NCBI GenBank assembly: GCA_936450465.1
Contig: OW388297.1
Location: forward strand, 29,964,387-30,028,386
Source of the DNA: Gibbula magus
Taxonomy: Eukaryota; Mollusca; Gastropoda; Trochida; Trochidae
Length of the DNA stretch: 64,000 nucleotides
Reading direction: 5' to 3'
The notes under the pieces are model-generated. The model was not told where the DNA came from. It was given only the letters and a program-made list of their open reading frames with translations, and did not search any database. The position numbers and the translations under genes were made by a program. This document shows, piece after piece, positions 12,547 through 24,232 of the stretch. Positions within the stretch are counted from its first letter, which is position 1. Every line of letters starts with the position of its first letter.

Positions 12547-12725
12547 GAGACGGTATACCGTCTAAAAATTATCATGAAATTATTGTCTTATGAAGATGGC
12601 ATGCCGTCTATTAAACGTATTCGACGGTATCCCGTCTTAATGATTCAGGGAGAGTTCATTGTGTCAAAATGCTAAAATTAAGACGGCATGCAGGTTCATA
12701 TTTCACAAGACGGCATGCTGTCTCA
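12547..12725. repeat. Left subterminal palindrome array
   Basis: Five copies of a 16-bp dyad spaced 30-60 bp apart: AGACGGTATACCGTCT, AGATGGCATGCCGTCT, CGACGGTATCCCGTCT, AGACGGCATGCAGGTT and AGACGGCATGCTGTCT. The half-site GACGG is kept while the centre varies between GCATGC and GTATAC, both self-complementary. Confidence 0.7.
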
Positions 12726-13194
12726 TATTTTAAAATATAGCAGCGTGACTGTCTTGAGCTTGCTTGGTTCCTACCGACTGAGATCGAGGTGTGCCAGTTA
12801 GAACCCTCGCGCACGTGAAGCATAAGGCCGAGATGATCACGTTTCACGTGCTCGATGGTTAATCTGACTTGAACCATAGCTCAACACTACATCAAACCAC
12901 AAACAGAATTGACAAAATTTTAGTTTTAATGTCAGTTTTCGTTTGTTAAACATAATAGGGTAAAAGAAACCGTGTCCTTGTTAGAAAAATGTGTCTATAT
13001 TAGGCAGCTCACACAAAGCATGAACTAATCGTGATGCACGTTGAACACGTGGAAATGTACAAGTTGGTACTGTCAATGTCAATTTCGTCACCTTACATAA
13101 AATAAAAAATACAACATATTGTAAAAATTTTGCAATTCCGTTGTAAGTCACTGCAGCACAATGTTTTCAATATTTTTTTTCTCAATTGTGTCGT

Positions 13195-14420
13195 TTATTT
13201 ATCTTTTAAAGTTTATACAATATATTACGTTTAGAGGGTAAAACATCTCACAGCCCGACCCAAGCCGTATCAGTAAAAAATCTTTATCGTATTGATCTAT
13301 AATGGTGCGATCTGTTTGCTTCGTCTCATGCAATTTGGAGAGGTTAGACAGCAAGATGACCATGCCAACATGACATAATTGAAAATCCACTCTGAGCGTT
13401 TAAGAGCCATCGAGTATTTTAGTGTCTTAAATACAACATTATGTTTTGGAAAACATACTTATGACATCAATCGCTAGAGACAACTACAAAACATATGATA
13501 AATAATTTTCATATCACTATCCGTTGAAATTTGGTTTTAAAGACAAGTAGGCCTTAGATTAAAACGCGTCAATAGAATTTAACATCATATTAACAGCCTT
13601 TCCTTTTCTGCATAAAAAAAGTACCACAGAGTAACAAAGATTTCCTAGGTGTGTTGGCTTATCAATTTCACGAAGCTCGTTTTTTCTACTATTTTCGTCC
13701 CTTCTCACACATTACTGAATGTGACAATTGTTATATTATCATGTTTCAAAATACCCTGTGAATATACCAATTATTGACTTTGTACCTGTTAAATGGTACT
13801 TTATTGTGATTATACCAGCAAACTATGACATATATAGTATGTATATATTCTCATTGATTATACAATTCAAGCAACGTACCTTGTTGGGTAATACATTTAT
13901 TTTAATAACTGTAGAAAGTACATAATTGAAAGAAATGCATGGTAAATAAATAAATAAACGCCAAAAACTGTATTTTTATATTTTGTGGAGAAATCAGAAA
14001 TGGTCTCTTTTATTTGTTTGTTTACATTGTGGGAGTAAACCGTAATAAAATAATACACATGATCTATATGTAGACTTGAAAACATCTTTGTTATTTAAGT
14101 GCGAATTATCTGCTTATTTTTGGTGGAAAAACTAAATCTGCGAAAAAATAAGAGTATATATTTCAATACGATTGGTTTTTAGAAATGTCTATTAACATAA
14201 TCAATGGCTTTTAGAGAAATAGCTAAATCAGTCTGAACGCTTGAACTACTTTCGAATGTTAAGTGTGAACAACTTAAAATGACCGCTCGAGGGGAAACAT
14301 TCGTTTTAGAATTCTTCTATTGTTTCAGGGGTCTTATTTCGCCATTGGTAACACTTATGTTTCTTTTCGTGAGAGCAATGTATTTTAGTAAGAACAGCGT
14401 GCTACAGTTCCTTTAAAGTT
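13195..14420 (+). repeat. Repeat family R, copy 2, interrupted
   Basis: 13195-13415 matches the first half of copies at 10360 and 24890 (ACGTTTAGAGGGTAAAACAT; CGACCCAAGCCGTATC; CTGAGCGTTTA). 14215-14420 matches the second half (CTTGAACTACTTTCGAA; CAGGGGTCTTATTTCGCCAT). About 0.8 kb of unrelated A+T-rich DNA separates the halves, so an insertion probably split this copy. Confidence 0.5.
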
Positions 14421-15076
14421 ACAAAAATACAACTACATGTACAATGCAAACTTATAACCGTTGTGATGAAATAAAATCTAATACTCTTTTCAATTGCTTA
14501 GAAATGTCCTTCTCATGTAATCTGGTTGCAGTGTTAGTTCACTCGCCAAGAAACCATCAGATTGCCGGTTCGATCCCACATTTCCCCGAACGTATTTGTG
14601 ATCAGTTTGAAACTGCAAATTCATCTGCCATCGTATACAAAAGTTTGATGTCAAATGAGGAAGATTGTAACAGCATTAAAATTTTACATCAAAATATTAA
14701 CATTTTGTCCGTGGAAATCGAGTTATTACGTAACAACAGTGATCTTTCTGAGTTTAAATAATTATTATGTTGTTTGAAAATAGCCTGCATCATTAGCGTT
14801 TTGTTAGTCATAGAAACAGTGTAACAGATGTTTCCATAAGTGTAGACACAAATAAAATTCACCATTGGTCATTGATGATTTTTGTAATGAAGGACTTCAG
14901 TGGTATAGATAATTAACATATATAATTAAAGACATTAACCCACTCTCAGGGATGTCATTCCTGTTGTTTTACAACACTCGTGCCATTAAAATTATGTTTC
15001 CCTTACTTTTCCTCGGAAAGAGATGTAAAAACATTATGACATCCCCACTTGAATATGAATCTCTATGTATTCGATT

Positions 15077-15872
15077 TTAGAACTCAACCTACTTTCTCAG
15101 CCAATCAGACGGTCGTATTTTCCTGACAAAATAGACTCTTAATGATTAAGAACTCAACGCTAAAACGCTCTTCATGACACGCCCTCTGTGTGCCTGATTG
15201 GTCAAAAACAAATGATAACACTGTTTTACAACTTTTTATTGACATGTGCCCCACGTGACTCTAAGTAAACACGGCCTCGACACTACGCTACACAGGCGGT
15301 ATAAAGAGATACTGGCAAATGAGTTTCGAAATATTTTGCATGCCGCATGCATTTGTTAGGTAGAGTTGTTGTTATTTAAAGTCGTTTTACAAACAAAAAC
15401 GTTCAATCTTTTAACGAACTAAAGCCAAAAAAGCCGACTTTAATTTTATTATAAAATTATGAATTAATTATATTCTGTTTTTTCCCCTGTAATCTAAACA
15501 CAAAGCACTAATAACTAAATAGATATTTACTTCCATCTGCATTAAATTATGAAACAACAATGTTAATTTAATGAATCGCACATTCCACAATTTGATTTAG
15601 AGTCTAGACAACGGTCTCTACATGGTTATAAATAACCTATTTCAGGATACAATGAACAGAGGAAAATGAGCTCACCTCAAAGACAGACGGAAGATTATCT
15701 CTAGTTTTACCACAACAAATGTTACGATCAAATACGTTTTTCGAAAAGTGAGAGTTTATAAAAACACGTCCATACAGCTTGGCGACATCGCGTCATATGA
15801 AACGATTACGTAGGAGCTCACGGGAACAGTGACGTCATTGAACCTGTCAATCAAAAGTAGGTGGAGTTCTAA
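15077..15872. mobile_element. 0.8-kb non-autonomous TIR element
   Basis: The left terminus TTAGAACTCAACCTACTTT is repeated inverted at the right end as AAAGTAGGTGGAGTTCTAA (18 of 19 bases). It has no coding capacity. It contains a GTGACGTCA site near 15830. It is nested in the interior of the 12510-17193 element and directly abuts a long hairpin. Confidence 0.6.
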
Positions 15873-15875
15873 GTC

Positions 15876-15981
15876 AGTTAGAACCTATGAAGAGAAATCT
15901 TCTTGATTAAGAAGGGGCTCGCTCGCTACGCTCGCTCCGCCCCTTCTTAATCACGAAGATTTCTCTTCATAGGTTCTAACT
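15876..15981. repeat. 106-bp near-perfect hairpin
   Basis: Two 43-base arms beginning AGTTAGAACCTATGAAGAGA are inverted copies with one mismatch, around a 20-base loop made of CGCTCG-type repeats. It lies 3 bp from the end of the TIR element at 15077-15872. Confidence 0.8.
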
Positions 15982-16435
15982 ATTACGTAGAAAACTTGGT
16001 TCAAACGAAAATGTAGCTGTTTGCTGACATACTGTCCAAACATACTTGGCTCTATAACTGATCAGACCTTAAATAAAAAAATATAGGAGGTTGAAAACTT
16101 ACATTTTCCAAATCGACAATTCATAACCCATTGCCAGCCATATTTGCCAAGACGACTGTACACTTATTTGGGGGGCAACACCAGATCTACAACTTATAAT
16201 CCCCATATGCCAAGCTGTCGTCGAAGAAGACGACTTATGATGATTGTTTTACCTGTGGTCCTTGCTTGGGGTCACAGAATCAATAAATCTACAATTTATA
16301 ATTCCAATGGCCAAAGAGTCTAAACACAATATTTCAGATTTCGAGAGTCAGTGTTTCTTAAGGAGAAAAAAACTTAAAGCTAAAAGACGGAAGGATGGAC
16401 AACCGCCGGAAACCATGCAATGTCACCGGCCTTTC

Positions 16436-16796
16436 TTTCGACGGCATGCCGTCTTTTTCAGACAAAAGATATTACACGGCATGCCGTCTTTAAAAGACAA
16501 TATATCTTAGATGGCATGCCACTTTATAAGACAATATATATTAGACGGCATGCCATCTTTGTAAGACAATATTTTTCAGACGGCATGCCATCTTTATAAG
16601 AGAATATTTTTAGACGGAATAATGTCTGTTTGTAAAGAGACAGAAAGCCGTCATTTATTCAAAAAAACTATATTTATCATTTAAATTTCAAATATGATGT
16701 CTCCCTTCTGACAATAAAGACGGCATGCCGTCCAAATTTTTTAAAGATGGTATGCCCTCCTAAAGTATGTTTTTATTAGACGGCCTGCCGTCTGAT
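16436..16796. repeat. Right subterminal palindrome array
   Basis: About nine dyads of the AGACGGCATGCCGTCT type (for example CGACGGCATGCCGTCT, AGACGGCATGCCATCT, AGACGGCCTGCCGTCT), several separated by TTTATAAGACAATAT-like spacers at about 40-bp intervals. Same motif as the array at 12547-12725. Confidence 0.75.
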
Positions 16797-17478
16797 ATCA
16801 CAACATATGCCAAAATATCCCTATTTACTAAAAGAAATGATTCTCTTAATAAAAGAAATGATATACATGTTTTTGCATATCCGTATGCTATAATATCTTA
16901 TTTTTGAGTATGCACTCGTCGAGTTAAATCCTTGGCACAGATATTAAGATATATCGATAAAATCACTACCACTCCTCACTCTGCTTTTCCATGTTTTTCG
17001 TCATTTCTCTAGTCTGAAATAGATTACCTATAATTTTGTAGTTCAGATCATCAGAGGGAAGAGGGCATTTATTGTTTCCAAAATATTTAGCTTTGTCTGA
17101 GCCTTTGTTTTCTATATGCTTGAATGAATGGTTAAGCTATCTTATAGTGTTTAAGTGAAAATCAAGGACGGAAAGCCGACGTGTCCCTGACTGTTGATCC
17201 TGCTTTAAGAAGGGGTGAGTGTTACTTTACACTGATCGATTATTAAAACTTTTTGTTTACGACCCTTACATTTAATATGTAATTTTCACTCATTGTGACG
17301 ACCTTATAGTAATATGTTTGTGACAACTAAATCACTTTTTACGTTTTTAGGATACCTTAAGCAACACCTTTTAATTGAAAGTGTTTTCAAAGTTTGTTCG
17401 TATAATCAAGTTGGTACTTTTACACTAGAATCAATCTAGAAGTGATGAATGGGATAATGAAAAAAGAAGATACAAACA

Positions 17479-17633
17479 ACTTAAAGCAACCTGTACAGGC
17501 GACCTTTCGACTTAAATCAATCTTTACAGGCAACCTTTCGACTTCAATCAATCTGTGCAAGCGATCTTTCGACTTAAAGCAATTTGTACAGGCGATCTTT
17601 CGACTTAAAGCAATGTGTACAGGCGATATTCCG
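17479..17633 (+). repeat. 31-bp minisatellite, five units
   Basis: Five consecutive 31-bp units beginning ACTTAAAGCAATxTGTACAG and ending CGATCTTTCG, with 3-6 differences between neighbours. It lies 120 bp upstream of the coding start at 17752. Confidence 0.85.
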
Positions 17634-17751
17634 ACATTGATTCTCTCTCTCACTTGCTTAGTCACGTAGATATTAGAAGCTATGTACATTGTATGCATTC
17701 TTCTTGGAGTATTAATAGGAAAATATTCCTCCTAACTTTATGTGTTGTTAA

Positions 17752-20700
17752 ATGTCATTTCGTGTTTCAGCTATATTAACTGAACTCCTTCACGACAGTC
17801 CTGAAGGAATTCCCCTGCCGCAGTTGTGTAAAATTATGAAGCTGAGAGAGTCGGATATAAGCAACATACTTGACCAACCAACGGTGTTCAAGAGAAACCC
17901 GATTGCAGGAAAAGAGTACATATGTCTCTCCCAGAATCTAAAATCTAAAGTAAGTATCAGCATCTGTAGATTCATGGATATCCTCACATCACTAGAGAAA
18001 TCTATAAAGGGGCAGTACGACTTGATTATGTTTGTAGAAATGTGGACATTTGACGGGCATCTAGAAGTGGAACAGTTTTGAAAAGCAATATTTATATATA
18101 ATACCTACAGTGAGCTGACACGGCATATGCTTTCTCTTTAAGCAGCAGGACATATGCGTAGAATGTTATAACGTTAAAAATGAATTGCTTTCCAAAATCC
18201 TTGCTATTCTTTTGAAATCTGAAGGGTTATTCTTTGGTGCAATAATGTTGCCATTTCATGATATGCATGAGCGGTATCAAGGTGAAGGCACAAACAGAAA
18301 TATACCCTCGAATCTCGACTCCACACTCTCACCTTCTCACTCAACCCCTCCCCTATGTTTCTGTAGCACAATTGATGTTGCAACCCTTAAAATCAGGATG
18401 GAATTTATAGAAGACTTTCGGAAGGAAAGCGTACATCTACATCCAAATGTATGATGTCCTAAGTAAAACACCTCATGTAAATGTGAACTATTGCTTCAGC
18501 TGACAGACATTAAGGGAGGAGAGGCGTACATTGAATGGATGGGGAAAAAACAGCATCGTAACAACACAGCGTCTACAACTAGTCGGACAGGTGCGTGATG
18601 CCTTAAGCTGTTTAATTGGTTAATCAATTTCATTAACTCACTGTGTAATAAATCTCTAAATAGTGAGCTGTTACAGACAGTGAACAAGGCAGGTAAGATA
18701 ATAAAATCATTGTCATTACATTATCAAATATTTCTAACACTGGTAAGAAATTAAATGAATCACTAGATATTAAGGAACACCAAGATAAACTACTGACGCC
18801 GTTAACACGTGATACTATCCATACATCCTGGTTTTACTTCACCTGTACAACAAAGAAGTTAGATTGCAATGGCTTGTTAGTGCACGAATAGGACTGGTTG
18901 GGAACCTTTCACCATGTAGAGTAGATTATGTCGTTTCTTGTCTTCATTCACTATAATAAAGACACGATCATATAAATATATTTGTTTGTACTAAAAGTTA
19001 GTGTGTAACATTTCCACTCAGAGCTGAAAAGCATGGAGGACAACCTTGATCCCCTCCTTCTGAAAGATCTCGACAAGCACTTCAACCTCGATGGGAAGCT
19101 ACCGGAAATACTTGTGAAGGTCTTCGAGTTGTTTTTGGGGCCGACGGTAATACTTTTATTATTTCACAATTCAATCTTAACTCATGGCAAAATATGTAAT
19201 GCTCTCTTTTATTTCAATTACACCAAAAGTAATGTATGTACAATGAAGAACGAAAGAAACGACACTTCGTTTTCAAAAGAGTAAAAAAAACGAAACACTG
19301 CAGTCAGAACGAGACAATTTTGATTGTCTTTGGCAGGTACATGTGTCGTAAAAAAATATTCACAATATCATACATCAGGAGCTTCTCTATCAATTAGAAA
19401 ATTGGTACAACCTCAAGATGGACACAAACCGCATTATAGACATCAAAGCATTTCTACTGGGGGACCCAACGGCAAACATATTGATAAATCACATCTTCAT
19501 TTTAACAAAAGAATATATAAACAAAATAAGATTTAGATCTATTGACTTAAATGTCAATCAGCTTATAGCCTATATAAAATACCATTACCAGCTGGAGAAA
19601 CATATTTTCTCAGATGAAGACCCTGACTTTCAAAGAAAATGGTCTGGACTATTTTGAATGTAATAAACTGAGTATCCCTCTTTTCACCCTCTCATTTTGC
19701 ACCCCTATCCTTCCGACCTCTATTCCTATCTTTTCTCCTTTTTCGTCCTTATGTTACATCTATGATTACTTTGCCAACTATTTGAACATATATGTAACAT
19801 GCTCTTTTTTGTAATAAAAAAAACCAAACAAACAAACAAAAAACAAAAAACAAAAAAACTATTCTTTGTAAATATGTTTTAATACACTTGAGGTGCTGAA
19901 TTGCTTTTTCAAGATGGCCACAATGTTTGGTGTTTTAAAAATTTTAAACGTACAAGTTTAGTAACAACAAAAAGAAGACATAAATAACCATCTTTGATTT
20001 AAATTTGTTTACGCATCGTTTTTGACACTCCTATCTCGACTAGTTCAGAAGATTCTAAAACGACGATTTCTTAAACCATGTGTTTAAATAAGTGCAATTC
20101 TGTTTCAGTTGAAATGTCTTGTATTTAGTATGTGACGTTTCTTTTGTTCGTGAGTTTACATATATTGCCTTCGGATCATTCACTTCAAAAAGTAAGAAAG
20201 TTGTTGGGAGCGTAACTGTGAGTGCCAGCAGTAGAAAAAGGAAATATATAAAATCCCTTTTTTTCGAAACCCATGGTATGTACATTATCACAAAGGTTTG
20301 CTCTTTAAATCAACATATTTTACAGTGAAATAATATATATATGTACGAGCAATAGTCAAACAACCAGATCATCCTCCTTTTAAACCAATAAGTGATGTTG
20401 TGTAAGAATAGTGATACTGACAATATCATTTTGGCTGTTGTGTATTATTCAATAATGATGTCGCTTTGAACGACAAGAAATAATACGTTGTTTATTCTAA
20501 ATAGTAATACAAGTTATCGGTCATGTTTGTTGCAAAGAGTGTAACATACATATAGGTACATTTCTATAGGAAACCAATATGGACACTGCCCCAGATTCCT
20601 TAACTGGACCCGACAAAAGAACAGACCCAGATCTCCAACAAGTCGTTAAACCAAATCAAAAAGGGAAGCTAGATCCATGGCTTCATTCCGACCAAGAACC

Positions 20701-22087
20701 GGAACAAAACATGCAACAAACCCAGGCAGCAAAACCAAACTCAGATCAAGAATCAGGCAGGAAGGATGGACAAACTCCAGAGTCTTCAGTAGGGGCATAT
20801 AACCATATCTATATGACTTGAATCCAACTCAGATCAGAACACAATTACATCTCAGAACAGATGTCTCAGACAAGGCGTATTGTTAACATCATAGTAGTAC
20901 AATGTACATTTCTTAACCTTAACCACTATTATCATTTTCTCTATTTCAATGGTTCAATCATTTACATTTTGCAATTCCGTGTTAAGTTGGCCATTACCAG
21001 GTATTTAGAGAGAACTATGAAGTATATGTGCTTCTCATGTTTAAGAAATCAGTAGTTAACTTAACTCTCATTTTGATTAGATTCAGAAGTTGAACTTTGA
21101 ACTACCATTTAGACGTACATTTCAGGCAACAGAAGGAACTTCGGCAACGGACACTTTCCTCCTCTTCCTAGGTTTGCAAGATTTGATCTTTCAATCGATC
21201 CCTATTTTAGTTATTCGTTTTATACATGTATGTTTTACATACTTCTTGTTTGTAATGTCTTTTTAAATATTGTATATTATGATGAAACATGACAGAATGG
21301 TTAATAAACTCAACAAAAAGAGAAAGTAAAATTATTGAGAATGCGCTCTTTTAAAAAAATTGAAAATAAACATTAAAACCTGATGCCAGTTCTCTCGTAT
21401 GGATTGAGTCACATCCAAATGCAACTTTTCTGGTGTTCTATGATTCATTAGGTCAAATCTCGTCTCGGCCCGAGACCCTCCAACGAGATCTCGTTGAGCT
21501 GATAGAGCTATTTATTGGTAGGTAAACAATAGGTTGTCAATAATATATTATCATTTGGTAGAACGTGTCATTATTAGGAGTAGTACTTTCGTAGTAGACA
21601 CTTCACCGAACCAACAAAATATGACAAAAAGTTCTAAAATGTGTATTTATTTATAGGCAAATGGTTCACTTTCTATTCTACCCGTGAGGGTTGTTACTTT
21701 TATTACATTTTTGCCTTCTCGTTTAAGACAAAGCAAAATATAAACTGGCACCTTTTCAATACGGTTTTTGGATCAATCGAAAAGGCCTGGTGTTATTATT
21801 ATCTTCTATCTTTATTAAGTGAAATATACCCTGACTCTGGTACTTTTCAATGATTGTACAACTGATTCTTATTGATATTGCCACATGTTTTCAATAATAT
21901 TTCTGATATGAGAATTTCATTCACGCAATAACAATGTTGGTCCTATATTGCAGAAAACCCCGCAAAACTGACACGTTCAATGAGGGAAGCTGCTCGAGTG
22001 GGACTTGGTCTTACAGAAGAACATCTAGAACACGGTCTTAGACGAATATGTGAGATAATTAAAGAAACAAAACCCCGGGATGTCTGA
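17752..22087 (+). CDS. Multi-exon gene, winged-helix-like N terminus, function unknown
   Basis: Proposed coding exons are 17771-17949 (or from ATG at 17752), 18500-18590, 19022-19146, 20570-20788, 21126-21171, 21390-21517 and 21954-22087, ending in TGA. Each has GT/AG borders. Phases agree for the first four exons and for the last three, but the fourth-to-fifth junction does not match, so an exon is missing there or 20570-20788 is an alternative exon (its frame runs on to a stop at 20821). The first exon encodes a helix-rich module (ILTELLHDSPEGIPL, QLCKIMKL, a hydrophobic third helix, then FKRNPIAGKEYICLS) that looks like a winged helix; this is inference from pattern. The fourth exon is polar and Gln/Pro/Asp-rich. 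The last exons encode FLVFYDSLGQ and a helical C terminus. A LINE fragment sits in the third intron. ATTAAA near 22303 may be the poly(A) signal. Confidence 0.5.
19338..19858 (+). mobile_element. 5'-truncated L1/Tx1-like LINE 3' end
   Basis: The open frame ending at 19657 has the C-terminal signature of L1/Tx1-type ORF2 proteins: FLLGDPTANILINHIFILTK, EYINKIRF, YHYQLEKHIF and a final RKWSGLF. A 3' UTR and an A-rich tail (19815-19858, AAACAAAC type) follow. It lies in an intron of the gene at 17752-22087, in the same orientation, and is too short to be mobile. Confidence 0.75.
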
Positions 22088-23454
22088 ATACACGCATTGT
22101 GCGATTTGTTGCCCTTCTGCTTCTCGTTTCTGATATGCCGGCAATTACATGTTCGGTTAAACTGTCATAAAAAGAGTCAAAATGAAATATTCTTATGTTG
22201 TGAATTTTCTTCTTCTTTGTTTTTACTATGAAGTGAAAATTCGCAAATGTAATATATGTTATAACTAAAGTTGTATTTAGCTTTATAAAAAAAAAATGCA
22301 TTAAAATTACGTTTCACTCAGCGTCTTGTCTTGGCAACTAGCTACTGAAGAAATCTGGTGAGTTTTAACTTTAAAGGAGTAAAGCAAAGAAGTAATGTTA
22401 ATGCTGTGAACTCCAAAGAAACTCAAATGCTTAGCAGATCGTACGATTATAGCTATTATATCAATAATGCATGCAAGAGGGCTTAATTTTAAATACCAAC
22501 TGAAGGTAATTACTTAAAAGGAGGGTTCTATCGGTGGTATTTTTGTGAAAACGAAATTCGAGGATATCTCTGTTTACACAAATATGCTACTAATACATGA
22601 GTAAAACACAGTCAAATTAAATGATATTAATAAAGTTAATAGTTTGATGAGTTTATATTTCACAACTTGATAAATACAAGCGCATAGTTGTTGAAAAATA
22701 AAAACAATGAGAACTGAAGTCATTCATCGCTACGACCTAACAGCATATTGTATATTGGTTTTATGATACGTTATCTGTTACTATGTGAATATTCTATCAA
22801 TGTACATGTTTTATTATTTTAAAATAAATTAAATTGGGGTAAATGTGGCATGTTTTCATTTCACAAAATGCCAAGAAACCAAGATGGCGGATGCTGCCGA
22901 TAGATCAGTGATAGGACTTTCCCTAAAGATGGTTCCTTGAGTATACGTCAACTTTATGACACTATTGGTGTTTTTAAAATGCAGTTTCATACAGTTCAAT
23001 AATTCAAATCCTTTGGGGGTAAATGTTCTGTACCATCACACTTTTATAGGATTTTTAGGATGTGTACATATATGATGTGTATTTCCATAAACAGTCAATG
23101 CATAAACAACTTGAAGCCAGTGATCTGCTTGGTAAACAGGCAATGACAACTAAAATCAGCTTGTCTGTGTCTTCATACTTGTTACTTGTTATGAATCAAG
23201 TATCAGATATCAGTAAACTACCGGTACCTCGGAGGGACTTTTACTGCATCAAAAACGGTCTCAGTGAATGCATTCATAAATTGAAATTTGATACGTTCGG
23301 GTCACGCTGTCTGCACCAACGATTGGCAATACTCTACTGAAAACTTTGTTTAAGTGTGTTTATCCTATCTGCTGCACGCAACCGATATACATTTTTTTAA
23401 TATGGTTGTCTCCTTCGAATATATATCTATATATAAAAGAGAGCATTCTGGTAG
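22088..23454. other. Non-coding stretch, nothing firmly recognised
   Basis: It contains the 3' flank of the preceding gene and an open frame at 23062-23340 with no known motif. ATGGCGGATGCTGCCGAT at 22884 looks like a start-codon context but hits a stop after 18 codons without a clear donor. Confidence 0.35.
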
Positions 23455-24232
23455 AAATATTAAGTTTTCATATTCAATAAAAGTGAAAATAAAGGTGTAG
23501 CGTAGGATTATTAATATATCAATCATGGATATCTCCTGTTTTAAGGTTGTGATATAACAAAAATAGGAAAATATTTCTATTCACACACAGTTACAGATAA
23601 TATAGGGCTTTGAAAATGAACTGAAACTGCTGGCTTATTATAAATCAGAAATTTGAAAAAATATATTTTGTACAAAACGTGTGACAGTCCCTTTATACCA
23701 TGTTTATTAAACGAGTTAATGATTTTGTAGAAGAAGCGAGAAAGCTAGTTTGATACCAAATCATTCGCGAGCCCATCATGCTTCGTTCTTCCACCATTGT
23801 GACGTCGCAACTGCACATTATCGTGACGTCATTTATGTAGCGGTATTACACTTGTTTGATAATGCCAGATTAATATAACACCGCAGTATCTTCCACTTGT
23901 GAGTTATAAATATTGATGTCAAGTATCGTTCTCTCTCACTGTAAAAATGGTGTTTAGGATCTAAACATAATACTAAGAGCGTATCTTGTCCTGGTTTTTT
24001 TTACACGTTTAGACCCCTGAACACGTGTAGCTGTCATATTGTGTTTAGGAATATGTTTAGCTACCTAAATATGATTAAGAATGTGCTAAGCAAATAAACA
24101 CGTTTAGCTATCTCAATATGTTTACGAATGTGTTTAGCATCTTAACATGTAAAACAGGACAAGACACGCGTTTAGGATTAAGTTTAGCTTTTCAATTCAC
24201 TTAAGAACCAAAACAAAATTACACTCTCCAAC
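23455..24232 (+). repeat. Tandem duplication, unit 1 (intact)
   Basis: This 778-bp unit consists of X (23455-23637) and Y (23638-24232). X recurs at 24233-24415 and Y at 25639-26233, with only a few substitutions seen. Y carries two CRE-like TGACGTC sites and a hairpin-like region built from TGTTTAGGA/TCTTGTCCTG blocks that recur inverted. Confidence 0.85.

Larger units (their letters stand above)
12510..17193. mobile_element. 4.7-kb TIR element with palindrome arrays at both ends
   Basis: The left end CAGTCAGGGACATCACGGCT (12510 onward) matches the reverse complement of the right end, which reads CAGTCAGGGACACGTCGGCT from 17193 inward. About 24 of 27 bases agree. Just inside each end lies an array of the palindrome AGACGGCATGCCGTCT and variants (12547-12725 and 16436-16796). 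Symmetric subterminal arrays are the layout expected of transposase-binding sites. The interior holds other repeats (family R, a TIR element at 15077-15872, a hairpin) and no transposase I can recognise. Flanks TTAAT/TTGAT may be a worn 5-bp duplication. Two solo termini brought together by chance is the alternative. Confidence 0.6.

Noticed and set aside
12516..16796. CRISPR-like array from repeated palindromes
   Set aside because: Repeats are degenerate dyads with related spacers in a eukaryotic transposon-like setting; there are no unique spacers or cas genes.
18367..18449. Possible exon (acceptor TTTCTGTAG, donor GTATGA) within the 17752-22087 gene
   Set aside because: Its entry phase does not fit the exon ending at 17949, while 18500-18590 fits both neighbours.
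20129..20275. Possible exon with a SRKRK-like basic motif and a GTATGT donor
   Set aside because: The entry phase is incompatible with the preceding exon (19022-19146), and the upstream tract is a poor acceptor.
22884..22940. ATGGCGGATGCTGCCGAT as a translation start
   Set aside because: A stop follows after 18 codons with no convincing donor before it.
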